From Paenibacillus rigui (GTDB lineage Bacteria > Bacillota > Bacilli > Paenibacillales > NBRC-103111): a stretch of 64,000 nucleotides of DNA. Each line of letters begins with the position of its first letter. The stretch's first letter is position 1. The stretch spans positions 1 through 64,000 of the forward strand of contig NZ_NMQW01000012.1 in NCBI RefSeq assembly GCF_002234615.1. Direction: 5' to 3'. The translations under genes and the position numbers were made by a program. Below, in pieces: positions 45,830 to 54,340 of this stretch. The notes under the pieces are model-generated. The model ran no database searches. It was not told where the DNA came from and saw only the letters and a program-made list of their open reading frames with translations.

Positions 45830-45902
45830 TCAAATTTCCCCGCTTTCTGGTTTTATATTTATGATGAATCCTGATTCAGGAATACATCCTTCTGTCTTCC
45901 GC

Positions 45903-45951
45903 ATCAGAAAGTTTCAGTGCTTCACTACGTGAAAGCTCATAACTTTCTGAT
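45903..45951. other. Long intercistronic stem-loop upstream of the binding-protein gene
   Basis: ATCAGAAAGTT (45903-45913) pairs with AACTTTCTGAT (45941-45951), and inside it GCTTCAC pairs with GTGAAAGC. A further CCGC/GCGG hairpin with a T-rich flank (45976-45994, minus strand) and a stem at the permease stop codon lie in the same 198-bp gap. These may protect or separate the binding-protein mRNA. Confidence 0.55.
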
Positions 45952-46027
45952 CGGCATTTCTTATTGGCGATAAAACCAACCGCTTAACGCGGTCGCTCAT
46001 CTGTGAAAGGCCTCGATAAAGGTTTTC

Positions 46028-46861
46028 TCAACCTTTCACTGCACCTGCGGACATGCCTTGCACCATGTACTTTTGAACGAAGGCGAACAGGACGACTACC
46101 GGCAGCAGCGAAATGACGCTCCCGGCCGCCAATGCACCGTAAGCCATGTTATATTCTCCTTGCATATAGCGCAGCCCGATGGGCAGCGTGAAAAATTGCG
46201 GTTTATTGATCAGCATCAGCCCGAATAGAAACTCGTTCCACGCTCCGATGAACGTAAATACGGTGGTGGCGACGATGCCTGGCAGCAGAATGGGGAAAAT
46301 CACCAGGAATACCGCTTTGAGCCGGCTGCAGCCGTCCACCATCGCCGCTTCCTCCAGCTGCTCCGGTATGTTCGTAACGAATCCGCTCATCAGAATGGAA
46401 TTGAACGGAAGCTGAAACGTACTGTACGTAATGATTAAACTGAGTGGATTACTGATCATACCAAACGTCTTGAAAATCATGAAAAGCGGAATCAAAAGCA
46501 TCGCTCCAGGTATGAACTGCGTGCAAAGCAGCAGGAGAAGGAATGCGCGTTTCCCGCGAAATTGAAAACGGCTCAACGCATAGCCGGTCAACACGGAAAG
46601 AACAAGGACAATAACAACCGTAGACAGCGAAACGAACAGGCTATTTTTAAAAAATATCGAGAACCCGACCGTATCCCAGGCTATTTTATAATTCTCGAAA
46701 GTGAACGGACTCGGCAAATATTGGATAGGCAGTCTGGTAATATCGACTTCGTGCTTCAGTGAAGTGATGATCGTCCAATAAAAGGGCAGCAGCGTAAACA
46801 GCATGGCGACCAGCAGCGGAACATACAAGGTGGCTGCGCGATCCAAACTTCTTTTGAGCAT
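46028..46861 (-). CDS. Sugar ABC importer permease, CUT1 (MsmG-like)
   Basis: A 277-residue membrane permease with six predicted helices. The EAA loop is QLEEAAMVDGCSRLKAVFLV, and the end reads GMSAGAVKG. Its ATG directly abuts the stop codon of the first permease, so the two are translationally coupled. The stop codon lies inside a small hairpin. Confidence 0.9.
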   Translation of the reverse strand: MLKRSLDRAATLYVPLLVAMLFTLLPFYWTIITSLKHEVDITRLPIQYLPSPFTFENYKIAWDTVGFSIFFKNSLFVSLSTVVIVLVLSVLTGYALSRFQFRGKRAFLLLLLCTQFIPGAMLLIPLFMIFKTFGMISNPLSLIITYSTFQLPFNSILMSGFVTNIPEQLEEAAMVDGCSRLKAVFLVIFPILLPGIVATTVFTFIGAWNEFLFGLMLINKPQFFTLPIGLRYMQGEYNMAYGALAAGSVISLLPVVVLFAFVQKYMVQGMSAGAVKG

Positions 46862-47803
46862 TTATTTGTCCTCCTTTCCGAATCCGCTTATTTTCAAATA
46901 TCCGACAGCAAAGAGCATCAGGATTAAGAAGGCAACAACCGTGAGCGCCGAGCCGTACCCGAAATTTTGCGCGACGATAGCTTGATTGGCTACGTACATG
47001 GTCATCGTCATCGTATGATTGGCAGGGCCTCCGGCCGTCATGGCAAAAATCATATCGACATTATTGAACTCCCATACGGCCCGCAGCAGCGTAGACAAGA
47101 TAATGGAGTTTTTCAGAAATGGCAAGGTAATATGGAGAAACCCTTTCCAACGGCCCCCGCCGTCGACTGTGCAAGATTCATACAGCTCCTGCGGAATGGT
47201 TTGCAGCGCGGCCAGCATCGTGATTGTAAAGAAGGGAATCCCTCTCCAGAGCTCTGCCGTGACGATGGAAAAGAAGACCCATTCCGTATCCCCGAGCCAG
47301 GCAATCGGTGATTGAATCAGATGAAGCCGCGTCAGGATGTCGTTCAGCAGACCGCTATGCTCGCTGTACAGCATGGACCACATGGTGGCGGTAAGAACGC
47401 CGGATATGGCCCACGGGATAATCGCGGCCGTACGAATCAGAGATCGAAACCGGAAAGCGCGGTTCAGTATAAGAGCGATCAGCAATCCGAACAGGAGCTG
47501 CAGGACAACCTCCAATATGACCCATTTCAAAGATATTTGCAGACTTTCCCAAAATAATGGATCAGCGGTAAAAATGTTCACAAAATTATCAAAGCCGGCA
47601 AATCCGTTGTAGAAAGGCTTACTGGGGTTATAGTTTTGCAAGCTGTAGTAGAAAACATTTAGCATTGGGTAGAACAAGAAAGAAACGATCAGCAGCACGG
47701 ATGGCGCGATAAACAGGTAGGGCATCCATTTAATGCGTTTCTTTCTCGAAGGCTTTGCTCTTAGGAACTTCGGGGATTCTAATTCCATGGTTTTTGCCCC
47801 CAT
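46862..47803 (-). CDS. Sugar ABC importer permease, CUT1 (UgpA/MsmF-like)
   Basis: A 313-residue membrane permease and first gene of the third importer locus. The FIAPSVLLIVSFLFYPM helix and EAA loop ELYESCTVDGGGRWKGFLHI identify it. The ATG at 47803 follows GGAGG with nine nt spacing; an ATG five codons upstream overlaps that site. A cre-like site lies 43 bp upstream. Confidence 0.9.
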   Translation of the reverse strand: MGAKTMELESPKFLRAKPSRKKRIKWMPYLFIAPSVLLIVSFLFYPMLNVFYYSLQNYNPSKPFYNGFAGFDNFVNIFTADPLFWESLQISLKWVILEVVLQLLFGLLIALILNRAFRFRSLIRTAAIIPWAISGVLTATMWSMLYSEHSGLLNDILTRLHLIQSPIAWLGDTEWVFFSIVTAELWRGIPFFTITMLAALQTIPQELYESCTVDGGGRWKGFLHITLPFLKNSIILSTLLRAVWEFNNVDMIFAMTAGGPANHTMTMTMYVANQAIVAQNFGYGSALTVVAFLILMLFAVGYLKISGFGKEDK

Positions 47804-47845
47804 CGTGTATACCTCCACTCTATTGTAGTGGTTTCATTTTATATG

Positions 47846-47860
47846 TTGAAAGCGCTTAAT
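47846..47860. promoter_or_regulatory. Candidate CcpA cre site of third importer locus
   Basis: TTGAAAGCGCTTAAT keeps the palindromic TGAAAGCGCTT core and has two mismatches to the cre consensus. It overlaps the likely promoter. The rest of the 305-bp gap 47804-48108 shows only a weak AAAACCC/GGGTTTT hairpin near 47990 and no gene. Confidence 0.5.
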
Positions 47861-48108
47861 TGAATGTAATAATCGCATCAAAGTGTTTAAAATTATCATC
47901 TGATCACAGAAAAATAGGATGGGTTCCATGCATCTGGCTATATTGATGTATTGCCGTACTGTAATTGACAGCTCGAATTATTGATAAAACCCTCATCCTG
48001 GGGGTTTTTAACTTTTCTCGACAAAATAACCCGCTTACAAATCCTAAGTAAATCCATTAAACTAGCAAATAAGAGAACATGCTCCACACTTAAAAGGAGG
48101 GGACTCTA

Positions 48109-49314
48109 TTGAACCGAATCCGAATCACCTCAAAAGGAATTGAGAAGACGCTTCGGAAGTTTAATTATCTTCAAGCGGTTTCCGAGTACATATGGAACGG
48201 GTTTGATGCGCACGCGACGGCTGTAGAGGTTCAGCTTCAAAGGAACCCCTTAGGCGGAATCAACCAAATCACGATTGCAGATAACGGATATGGTATTGAT
48301 CGCGAGGCGCTGGAGCGCAAATTTACTCCTTTTTACGAATCGGAGAAACAGCTCGATCCAGGCAAACGTGTTCGCATCACCTCAGCTATGCACGGAAAAA
48401 ACGGTATCGGCCGTTTAACGTTCCACCGCTTCGCTTCCGACGCTTTGTGGAGAACTACGTATGAGGATGCGAGTTCCTACAAGACATACACGATTCATGT
48501 TCGTTCGGACCGCATGGATACTTATGAGGCGACAGAGGCTGTTCCGGCGAATGACGTTCAAGGCACAGGGACAACCGTAACCTTTCACAACATCATAAAA
48601 GAATTTGATTATGCAGAGTTCATAGCTTATTTATGCAGGGAATTCGGGTGGTTCCTTGAATTGAATTCGGACAAGGGCTTCGATCTAACAGTGGACGGAA
48701 GCCCGCTCGATTATTCCAGCCTGATTAGGGAAAAGGAACGGCTTGAATTTCTACATAAGCCAACCCAAACGGTATTTCATTTAAAATATATTCAGTGGAA
48801 TGACCGCATCCATCATGAGCATTCCAAAATCTACTTCCTCGATTCTACGCTAACCGAGAAGCATAAGCAGCCAACCACCTTTAATAATAAAAGTGACTCC
48901 TTTTATCACAGCGTGTATATTCAGAGCTCGTATTTTGACCATTTTGATTTTGACACGGAGCCGGACAGCGAACAGCTGGAGTTCGGTTTCGGTGAAAACA
49001 AGCGAAGCGACGCGTATTTGTTCCTGCTCGATGAAGTAAGTGCATTGATTAAGCAAAAAAGGAAGCCGTATCTAAAGGCTTATACCGATGTCGTTATTCA
49101 GGATTTGGCTGAAGCCGATGCGTTCCCGCCCTTTTTGGAAATACCGGAGGATCGGCTCAAAAAGGAAGAGCTCGAAAGCGTGATTCGCGAGATGTATCAA
49201 GCGGCGCCGAAGGTATTCATCGATCTGAACCGGGAACAGAAAAAGATGGTCGTCCATCTCATTCACATGGCTCTCGGCTCCAACGATCGGAAGCAATTGT
49301 TGAATGTCCTTTAA
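48109..49314 (+). CDS. GHKL-fold ATPase (HSP90/MutL/kinase-like ATP-binding protein), possibly C-terminally short
   Basis: A 401-residue protein with an N-terminal GHKL ATP-binding domain. The motifs are E26/N30 in SEYIWNGFDA, D58 in IADNGYGI and a lid GKNGIGRLTF (96-105). The middle and C-terminal parts have no catalytic motif that I can name. The start is TTG at 48109, well spaced from AAAAGGAGGGG. From memory of the family, relatives often continue well past the ELNREQKK-like segment that ends this one, so it may be truncated. An FGGY kinase remnant follows within 30 bp, which supports a rearrangement here. Proteins of this class occur near defence and repair genes, but no partner is visible and the function is unknown. 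Confidence 0.7.
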   Translation: MNRIRITSKGIEKTLRKFNYLQAVSEYIWNGFDAHATAVEVQLQRNPLGGINQITIADNGYGIDREALERKFTPFYESEKQLDPGKRVRITSAMHGKNGIGRLTFHRFASDALWRTTYEDASSYKTYTIHVRSDRMDTYEATEAVPANDVQGTGTTVTFHNIIKEFDYAEFIAYLCREFGWFLELNSDKGFDLTVDGSPLDYSSLIREKERLEFLHKPTQTVFHLKYIQWNDRIHHEHSKIYFLDSTLTEKHKQPTTFNNKSDSFYHSVYIQSSYFDHFDFDTEPDSEQLEFGFGENKRSDAYLFLLDEVSALIKQKRKPYLKAYTDVVIQDLAEADAFPPFLEIPEDRLKKEELESVIREMYQAAPKVFIDLNREQKKMVVHLIHMALGSNDRKQLLNVL

Positions 49315-49343
49315 TCTCAGAAATGCTGAAGGAAAACATGAGG

Positions 49344-49499
49344 ATGCACTTGATCGGACTCGACATCGGTACGACAGGCATCGGCAGTGTGCTTGTGGAT
49401 GAAAACAGCGGGGAAAGCGTACAGTCGATGATCAAAAAAAGCGATGAAACAAAGCCGCAAAGTATGGGTCGGCTCCGGCAATGGCGTGAGACAAAATAA
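49344..49499 (+). pseudogene. Remnant of an FGGY-family sugar kinase, N-terminus only
   Basis: A 51-codon frame beginning MHLIGLDIGTTGIGSVLVD. This is the N-terminal phosphate-1 loop of FGGY carbohydrate kinases, which normally have about 500 residues. The frame continues kinase-like through about 35 residues, then breaks off and ends at TAA. No downstream continuation is visible before the terminator. It is best read as the stub left by a deletion. Confidence 0.7.
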
Positions 49500-49530
49500 A
49501 GCTTGTGCCATAGACTGGCACAAGCTTTTA
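49498..49530. terminator. Bidirectional terminator between kinase remnant and cysC
   Basis: AAAGCTTGTGCCA pairs with TGGCACAAGCTTT around a 5-nt loop. T-rich sequence follows on both strands. It overlaps the cysC stop codon. Confidence 0.85.
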
Positions 49531-50049
49531 TACTGCCTCTTGAGCTGACAAACAGTCCAAAATCTGACGCACGTTCGACTCCACACTGTTCGTATGCGTA
49601 TGTATCGTGATGTCCGGATGCTTCGGCGGTTCATACACATCGCCAATGCCGGTAAATGCGGCAATGCCGCCTTGTCTCGCTTGGGCATACAAGCCTTTCA
49701 CGTCTCGGCGCACACACTCCTCCAATGGACAATGCACATACACTTCGACGTACGATTCCAGCTGTGCTCGTGCATAGTCCCGCATTTCCAAATAAGGCGC
49801 AATCATAGAGAGGATCGTCGTCACGCCATTGCGGTTCAGCAGCTTGCTAATATAGACGGCACGGCGAATATTTTCCAGCCGGTCTTCTTTGCTGAACCCG
49901 AGCTCGCGTCCGACTTCGCGTCTAAGCTCATCGCCGTCCAAGCATTCGACCTTAACGCCTCTGTCCTGAAGCGCCGCCGTTAGAGCGAGTGCCGTTGTCG
50001 TTTTGCCGGAGCTTGGAAGTCCGGTTAACCAAATTGCCGTCCCGACCAA
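49528..50049 (-). CDS. cysC: Adenylylsulfate (APS) kinase, last gene of the STM4011-4015-like operon
   Basis: A 173-residue cytoplasmic kinase that phosphorylates adenylylsulfate to PAPS. The P-loop GLPSSGKTT lies at 10-18, followed by the family's DGDELRREV and the NIRRAVYISKLL region. The start is TTG at 50049, because AAGGAGG is spaced correctly before it; the longer open frame only overlaps the radical SAM gene. It starts 17 bp after the stop of the STM4011-like gene, so it is probably cotranscribed. No ATP sulfurylase, PAPS reductase or sulfotransferase gene is in the window. Its presence here hints at sulfate or phosphate transfer in the operon's pathway. Confidence 0.88.
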   Translation of the reverse strand: MVGTAIWLTGLPSSGKTTTALALTAALQDRGVKVECLDGDELRREVGRELGFSKEDRLENIRRAVYISKLLNRNGVTTILSMIAPYLEMRDYARAQLESYVEVYVHCPLEECVRRDVKGLYAQARQGGIAAFTGIGDVYEPPKHPDITIHTHTNSVESNVRQILDCLSAQEAV

Positions 50050-50066
50050 GGCGCTGTTCCCTCCTT

Positions 50067-50924
50067 TTATGTTATCACGGCGATCCGTTCGAGTGCCCGG
50101 TCTCCGTAAATAGGATCGAACGGTTGTCCTTCCATATGGATGTAGCCGATATAACAATCGCATTGCTTCATACGGCACGGACGTTTTTTAGCGATGCCTT
50201 CCAGCCCGTCTTTATACAGATTTCCGATCACCTGACGATCCTTATAGCAGCGCTTTACACGCCCGTCTCCTTGGACGTAAAACACCTTTTCCCCGGCGCG
50301 GCACGGCTTGCCCATACTGTCGTAATCCTTGGCATTCAACCCAAACAACGGGTCCACACGGGTCAAAAACGTGACATCCTCGGCAGAGTAGTAATCCGAT
50401 TTATCCTTGAAGGCGTTCACCCACATATAGACATCCTCAGGTAATGCCTTCCTCATGAACTTAATGGAGCTGAATGCACTCTTGACACCGACACAGCCTA
50501 CACTGAACGGGATTTTTTGTTCATAGAGCTTGCCGCACTGCTGTACAAAGCGCGCTTCCTCCGTCTGACCAGGGTGATACGTTACCCAGAATGCAGCTGT
50601 TGCCGGATTCAAGTCGGACGTCCACTCCAGCTTAGCGGACAAGTTCGTTTGGATAGCGACTTTATCCACGTGCGGCATATGAGACAGCTTCACCAAGGCC
50701 TCTCTATACCAACGATGCGTAAGCCCTTCCCCATAAGGGTTAAAAAACACGGACAGCTGATGTCCGCTGTGCTCCTGATTCCTTACCCAGTCGACAAATG
50801 TCTCTACCTGCAGCCGATCCTTAGCCAACGTCTCTTGGCTATCCGTATTTTTGCTAAAAGGACAATAAGGACAGTCGTAATTGCAGGAGCTTAAGCTGCC
50901 CCGAAAATAGATCGCTGCTTTCAT
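50067..50924 (-). CDS. STM4011-family radical SAM protein
   Basis: A radical S-adenosylmethionine enzyme of 285 residues. The 4Fe-4S motif CxxxCxxC is at C14, C18 and C21 (SCNYDCPYC). Additional cysteines near the C-terminus (RCYKDRQ, MKQCDCYI) could bind an auxiliary cluster. The ATG at 50924 overlaps the stop of the STM4012-like gene by 4 nt. The family is defined by Salmonella STM4011 and is found with the four genes upstream here; the reaction is unknown. Confidence 0.88.
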   Translation of the reverse strand: MKAAIYFRGSLSSCNYDCPYCPFSKNTDSQETLAKDRLQVETFVDWVRNQEHSGHQLSVFFNPYGEGLTHRWYREALVKLSHMPHVDKVAIQTNLSAKLEWTSDLNPATAAFWVTYHPGQTEEARFVQQCGKLYEQKIPFSVGCVGVKSAFSSIKFMRKALPEDVYMWVNAFKDKSDYYSAEDVTFLTRVDPLFGLNAKDYDSMGKPCRAGEKVFYVQGDGRVKRCYKDRQVIGNLYKDGLEGIAKKRPCRMKQCDCYIGYIHMEGQPFDPIYGDRALERIAVIT

Positions 50925-52300
50925 GACAGCACACAGCTTTCCATGCGAGCCCGAATATCCGGGGAGATGAACCAATCCCCAATGGCGTCGGAGTACATAA
51001 ACCCTTCTTCCGTCAGCCGCAGCACCTCATGCTCAATAACAGCAAGCTCGGTTTGAACAAGCAGATTCAACTCGGGATAATCGGCGAGAGCCGGCGTTGT
51101 GAACCGCTCCACATAACTATGGAGTGCCAAGCCTTCCGTATGAAGTAACGCTTTAAGGATAAAGCGCCGCTGCTGGTCATCCATGCTCAACACAATGCCG
51201 TACTCTGCATGGGTGTAGTCGGCTGCGGCCACGTAATCGGCAATGATGCTTGCTGTGGCTGAACGCCCTACGCTATAGCGCGAGGAATAATGAACTGACC
51301 TTGTATACGATCGCGCGCCGCAGCCGAGTCCTATCATCCCTTCCTCCTGACAGCCATAAGGAAGCAATGATTTCCCGGAGCCCGCTTCCGCCTTCGCAAA
51401 TCGGCGCATAGAGTACTGGGTATATCCGCGTGCCAGCAAACGTTCCCGAGCAGCGCTGTAGAACGTGAGCCTCTGATCCTCGCCGCTCTGTCTGATGTGC
51501 TCCGGCTTTACAATTGTGTGCTCGCGCGTGTACAGCGGATATATAAACATTTCCTCCGGCTCGTAAGACAGCGCCTTATCCAGTGAATACAACCATGAAG
51601 CAAGGGTTTGACCGGGGAGGCCATAAATCAAATCCAGATTCAGGATCGGAAAGGGGTACCGTTTAAGCTGCTCCAGCGCTCTTTCGACCTCCTGCGGCTT
51701 TTGCGGACGATAAATGGCTTCCGCTTCCGACGCTATGAAGCTTTGAATCCCCATGCTGACCCGGTCCACCTGCCTGCTTTTTAAAATGGCTAGCCGTTCG
51801 GAGGTCACCGTCTCGGGAGAGGTCTCCACGGAGATGGAAGCTTGATCCGGGTCCATGCCGATCACATGTTGAGCGATATGAAACAACCGGTCAAGCTGGA
51901 CAGGCTCGAGCAAAGTCGGCGTTCCGCCGCCGATTGCAAACCGGGCCACCGGCTTGTTCTGAATGAACGGGGCCCACTGTACAGCCTGCCTTTCCAACGC
52001 ATCCACATATTCGGCATGAACATCGGCTCTCTTGTCGGGCAAGGTGAATAAATTGCAAAAACCGCAGCGAGCCCCGCAAAACGGGATATGCATATATAAA
52101 AAGAACGTATCCGCCAATTCCCCGCTCCACAGCTCGGATAGCGGCAGCTTTCTCTCCAATTGCCGATAGGACGTTTTATGCGGATAAGAGTACAGATAAG
52201 ACCGGTAAGGCAATGATATTAGGTTATCCTTCCAGCTGCGCAGAGCCTCCGGATTCCGGATGATATCCAAGTCATTTGGGTAGACCTTAGGGCTCATCAT
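50921..52300 (-). CDS. STM4012-family radical SAM protein, HemW/HemN-like
   Basis: A radical SAM enzyme of 459 residues, with CxxxCxxC at C75, C79 and C82 (PFCGARCGFC). The HemN-like body includes GGGTPTLL and DLIYGLPGQT. It resembles oxygen-independent coproporphyrinogen oxidase, yet its operon partners identify it as the STM4012 family rather than a heme enzyme. The ATG at 52300 follows AAAGGAGG; a second ATG next to it is equally possible. It starts 16 bp after the hydrolase gene ends. Confidence 0.88.
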   Translation of the reverse strand: MMSPKVYPNDLDIIRNPEALRSWKDNLISLPYRSYLYSYPHKTSYRQLERKLPLSELWSGELADTFFLYMHIPFCGARCGFCNLFTLPDKRADVHAEYVDALERQAVQWAPFIQNKPVARFAIGGGTPTLLEPVQLDRLFHIAQHVIGMDPDQASISVETSPETVTSERLAILKSRQVDRVSMGIQSFIASEAEAIYRPQKPQEVERALEQLKRYPFPILNLDLIYGLPGQTLASWLYSLDKALSYEPEEMFIYPLYTREHTIVKPEHIRQSGEDQRLTFYSAARERLLARGYTQYSMRRFAKAEAGSGKSLLPYGCQEEGMIGLGCGARSYTRSVHYSSRYSVGRSATASIIADYVAAADYTHAEYGIVLSMDDQQRRFILKALLHTEGLALHSYVERFTTPALADYPELNLLVQTELAVIEHEVLRLTEEGFMYSDAIGDWFISPDIRARMESCVLS

Positions 52301-52316
52301 GATCCCTCCTTTCACC

Positions 52317-53102
52317 TTACAAAATAAATTCGCGGTAAGGCACATTCCACACGACCTCATGCGCAAGCCTATGGCCGTTGTAGCCATCTTCGCCGTAGGC
52401 GGTGCCGTGATCAGAGAACGCCATACAAAATACGGGCCGCTCCCGTTCTCTGAATGCGTGAAACAATCGTCCAAGCTCCCCGTCCACATAACGGAGCGCC
52501 GCGCGCTGTGTCTCCACTGAGTCTTTCTTCGCCCCAGGGACAAAATAATGGTTCGGCCCATGAATCGCCGAAATATTCATAAACAGAAACAGACGCTCGG
52601 CCTGATCCGAGTTTTGCAGCAGCTTGATGGCATGGTTCACCTGATGCTCTGTCGAGCGTGGATTCGTAACCCCGAAGGTCATTCTCCAATAGCTTTCCTG
52701 GAAATAGCCGGGAAGCACTTTGGCCAGCGGTACCTTTTTCGTGAAAAAGATCACTCCGCCTATGCAGATCGTACGGTAGCCCTCGGCCTGCAGGCCGGAT
52801 ACGATATCTGTTGAATCGAATTGCCATGTATACGGGTGAGTCTTTAATCCCGTATTTTTCGAATGAAACAACCGAACATGCTCTGACTTATTGGTCGTAG
52901 CTGGGGTGGGCAAAAATCCGCCGAAAAAAGCATGATGCGCCGCATAGGTGAAGCTGCCCGGCGTGTGTCGCTTTTCCCAATGTCCGCCTCCGCACAAATT
53001 CGGGCAGTTCTCCTCCTCCAGGACGGCGGCGTCATAGCGCAATGTATCCAGCGTAATCATGAGAATGTCATGACTGCCTGCCATTTCATTCATGTTAAAC
53101 AT
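52317..53102 (-). CDS. STM4013-family hydrolase, alkaline phosphatase/sulfatase fold
   Basis: A 261-residue protein of the alkaline phosphatase superfamily. The N-terminal ILMITLDTLRYDAA strand and the metal-binding AFSDHG near the C-terminus are clear. The formylglycine motif CxPxR of true sulfatases is absent; HTPGSFT stands at that place, so a Thr or Ser nucleophile is more likely. The ATG at 53102 is chosen for its GGAAGGGG site; an ATG six codons upstream abuts the previous stop without a site. It may remove a phosphate, sulfate or phosphodiester group within the operon's pathway. Confidence 0.85.
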   Translation of the reverse strand: MFNMNEMAGSHDILMITLDTLRYDAAVLEEENCPNLCGGGHWEKRHTPGSFTYAAHHAFFGGFLPTPATTNKSEHVRLFHSKNTGLKTHPYTWQFDSTDIVSGLQAEGYRTICIGGVIFFTKKVPLAKVLPGYFQESYWRMTFGVTNPRSTEHQVNHAIKLLQNSDQAERLFLFMNISAIHGPNHYFVPGAKKDSVETQRAALRYVDGELGRLFHAFRERERPVFCMAFSDHGTAYGEDGYNGHRLAHEVVWNVPYREFIL

Positions 53103-53120
53103 CAAGGTGTCCCCTTCCAT

Positions 53121-54338
53121 TTAGATCGTCGAAGGGTGCGAAGCCATTTTCATTTCCCATTCATAAGGGTCATGTCCTTCATAATGGCTATGATATAGCA
53201 AATCCCCGAACGGATTGACATCCAATACATAGGGCCGATACGACCCGCTGCTGAGCAATACGTCAATACCTGCGACGGTAGAACGCGGAAAAACCGATAA
53301 AGTCCGTTCGGCGCATTGCCGCACGGCAGCTTGAAGCTCATCAGGCAGGCCTATCTCTGCCAAGGTCCTTCTGTCGCTATCCAGATGCAGATTCGTGATA
53401 GGTGTTCTGCTTACTCTTGCCAGACTGTGACAAGCCTTACCTGCCACGACAAGCTGCCGGATATCGAAAGTACGATCCCCATAAGACGCTTTCGGAATCC
53501 ACTGCTCCACATGCGCGCCATGTCCCAACAGCCAATTGATGATTTGACGTAGGACTTGGCGTTCTTTGTAGATCGCCAGCTTCTTCACGTTATAAAATAA
53601 CGGGGGCCTGGCGATATAATTTTCCACCCCAATGGTTGTCACGGCCGATTCCGCCCCCGTAGCGGGGTTGACTTGATAGGCAATGACGCCGCAAGCGCCG
53701 GAACCTGCGGCAAGCTTAATAAATAACCGGTATGTCCGCTCATGTCTCATCATATCCCGCAGGGTATCATAATCCGGAATAGCCTCCGGTGGCGCTAGTC
53801 TTCTAGGCACCGGAAGCCCGGCTGAAGATAAGAGCCGGTGCGTAACCCTTTTGTCGAACATAGCGGCGATGTCCTGAGGAGCATTCATCCAACGCGGCGT
53901 ATCCCACAGCTGAACCGCCTCCCTGTCCAATCGGGACAACAGCCTGCAATAGCCGCGAAACCACTGGGAAGGATGATACAGCTTCCCCTTGATTTCCTGC
54001 AAGCCTTGGGCCATCCGAACTGAAATGGGCTGGACAATACTCTGGTCACACCTTACCCAACGATCGTCTATATGGGCTGCTTCGGCGTCAGGGGCGCCAA
54101 GCGCAATAAGCTCACGCTCCACTTCAAAATGCTCCCCCGGAGCGTCGAGCCGCAGCAAGGGCGGTTCATCCATTGCTCGTCCCAGGGTTTGTGTAATTGA
54201 AGTCAAGGATGCTTTTCCCTGCAGCACATCGATATAATCCAAAACAAGGGCTGGGGGCAGCCCCAGCCGTGCTCTTGCCGCTTGTAATCCGGTTGTTCTT
54301 CGATTCTCAGAATTGCCGATGAGTATCATCGATCTCAT
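53121..54338 (-). CDS. STM4014-family ATP-grasp protein
   Basis: A 405-residue protein with an ATP-grasp-like fold. It has a nucleotide-binding lysine-rich stretch around LFIKLAAGSGACGVIAY, the segment MFDKRVTHRLLSSAG typical of ATP-grasp enzymes, and a C-terminal metal-ligand block VLDVNPFGDLLYH. Such enzymes usually form an amide or peptide bond through an acyl phosphate. It starts 2 bp after the LRR-like gene ends and is followed directly by the hydrolase gene. The likely role is ligation on a peptide or small molecule. Confidence 0.85.
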   Translation of the reverse strand: MRSMILIGNSENRRTTGLQAARARLGLPPALVLDYIDVLQGKASLTSITQTLGRAMDEPPLLRLDAPGEHFEVERELIALGAPDAEAAHIDDRWVRCDQSIVQPISVRMAQGLQEIKGKLYHPSQWFRGYCRLLSRLDREAVQLWDTPRWMNAPQDIAAMFDKRVTHRLLSSAGLPVPRRLAPPEAIPDYDTLRDMMRHERTYRLFIKLAAGSGACGVIAYQVNPATGAESAVTTIGVENYIARPPLFYNVKKLAIYKERQVLRQIINWLLGHGAHVEQWIPKASYGDRTFDIRQLVVAGKACHSLARVSRTPITNLHLDSDRRTLAEIGLPDELQAAVRQCAERTLSVFPRSTVAGIDVLLSSGSYRPYVLDVNPFGDLLYHSHYEGHDPYEWEMKMASHPSTI

Positions 54339-54340
54339 CG

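Noticed and set aside
47985-48010. AAAACCC/GGGTTTT hairpin as a terminator
   Set aside because: No transcript would end here: genes on both sides start and read away from it. It may be a chance or leader structure.
50921-52300. The HemW-like protein as a coproporphyrinogen oxidase
   Set aside because: It sits in an operon with four other STM401x-family genes and no heme genes, so the STM4012 assignment is preferred.
52317-53102. The hydrolase as a true sulfatase
   Set aside because: The CxPxR or SxPxR formylglycine motif is missing, and no formylglycine-generating enzyme is nearby.
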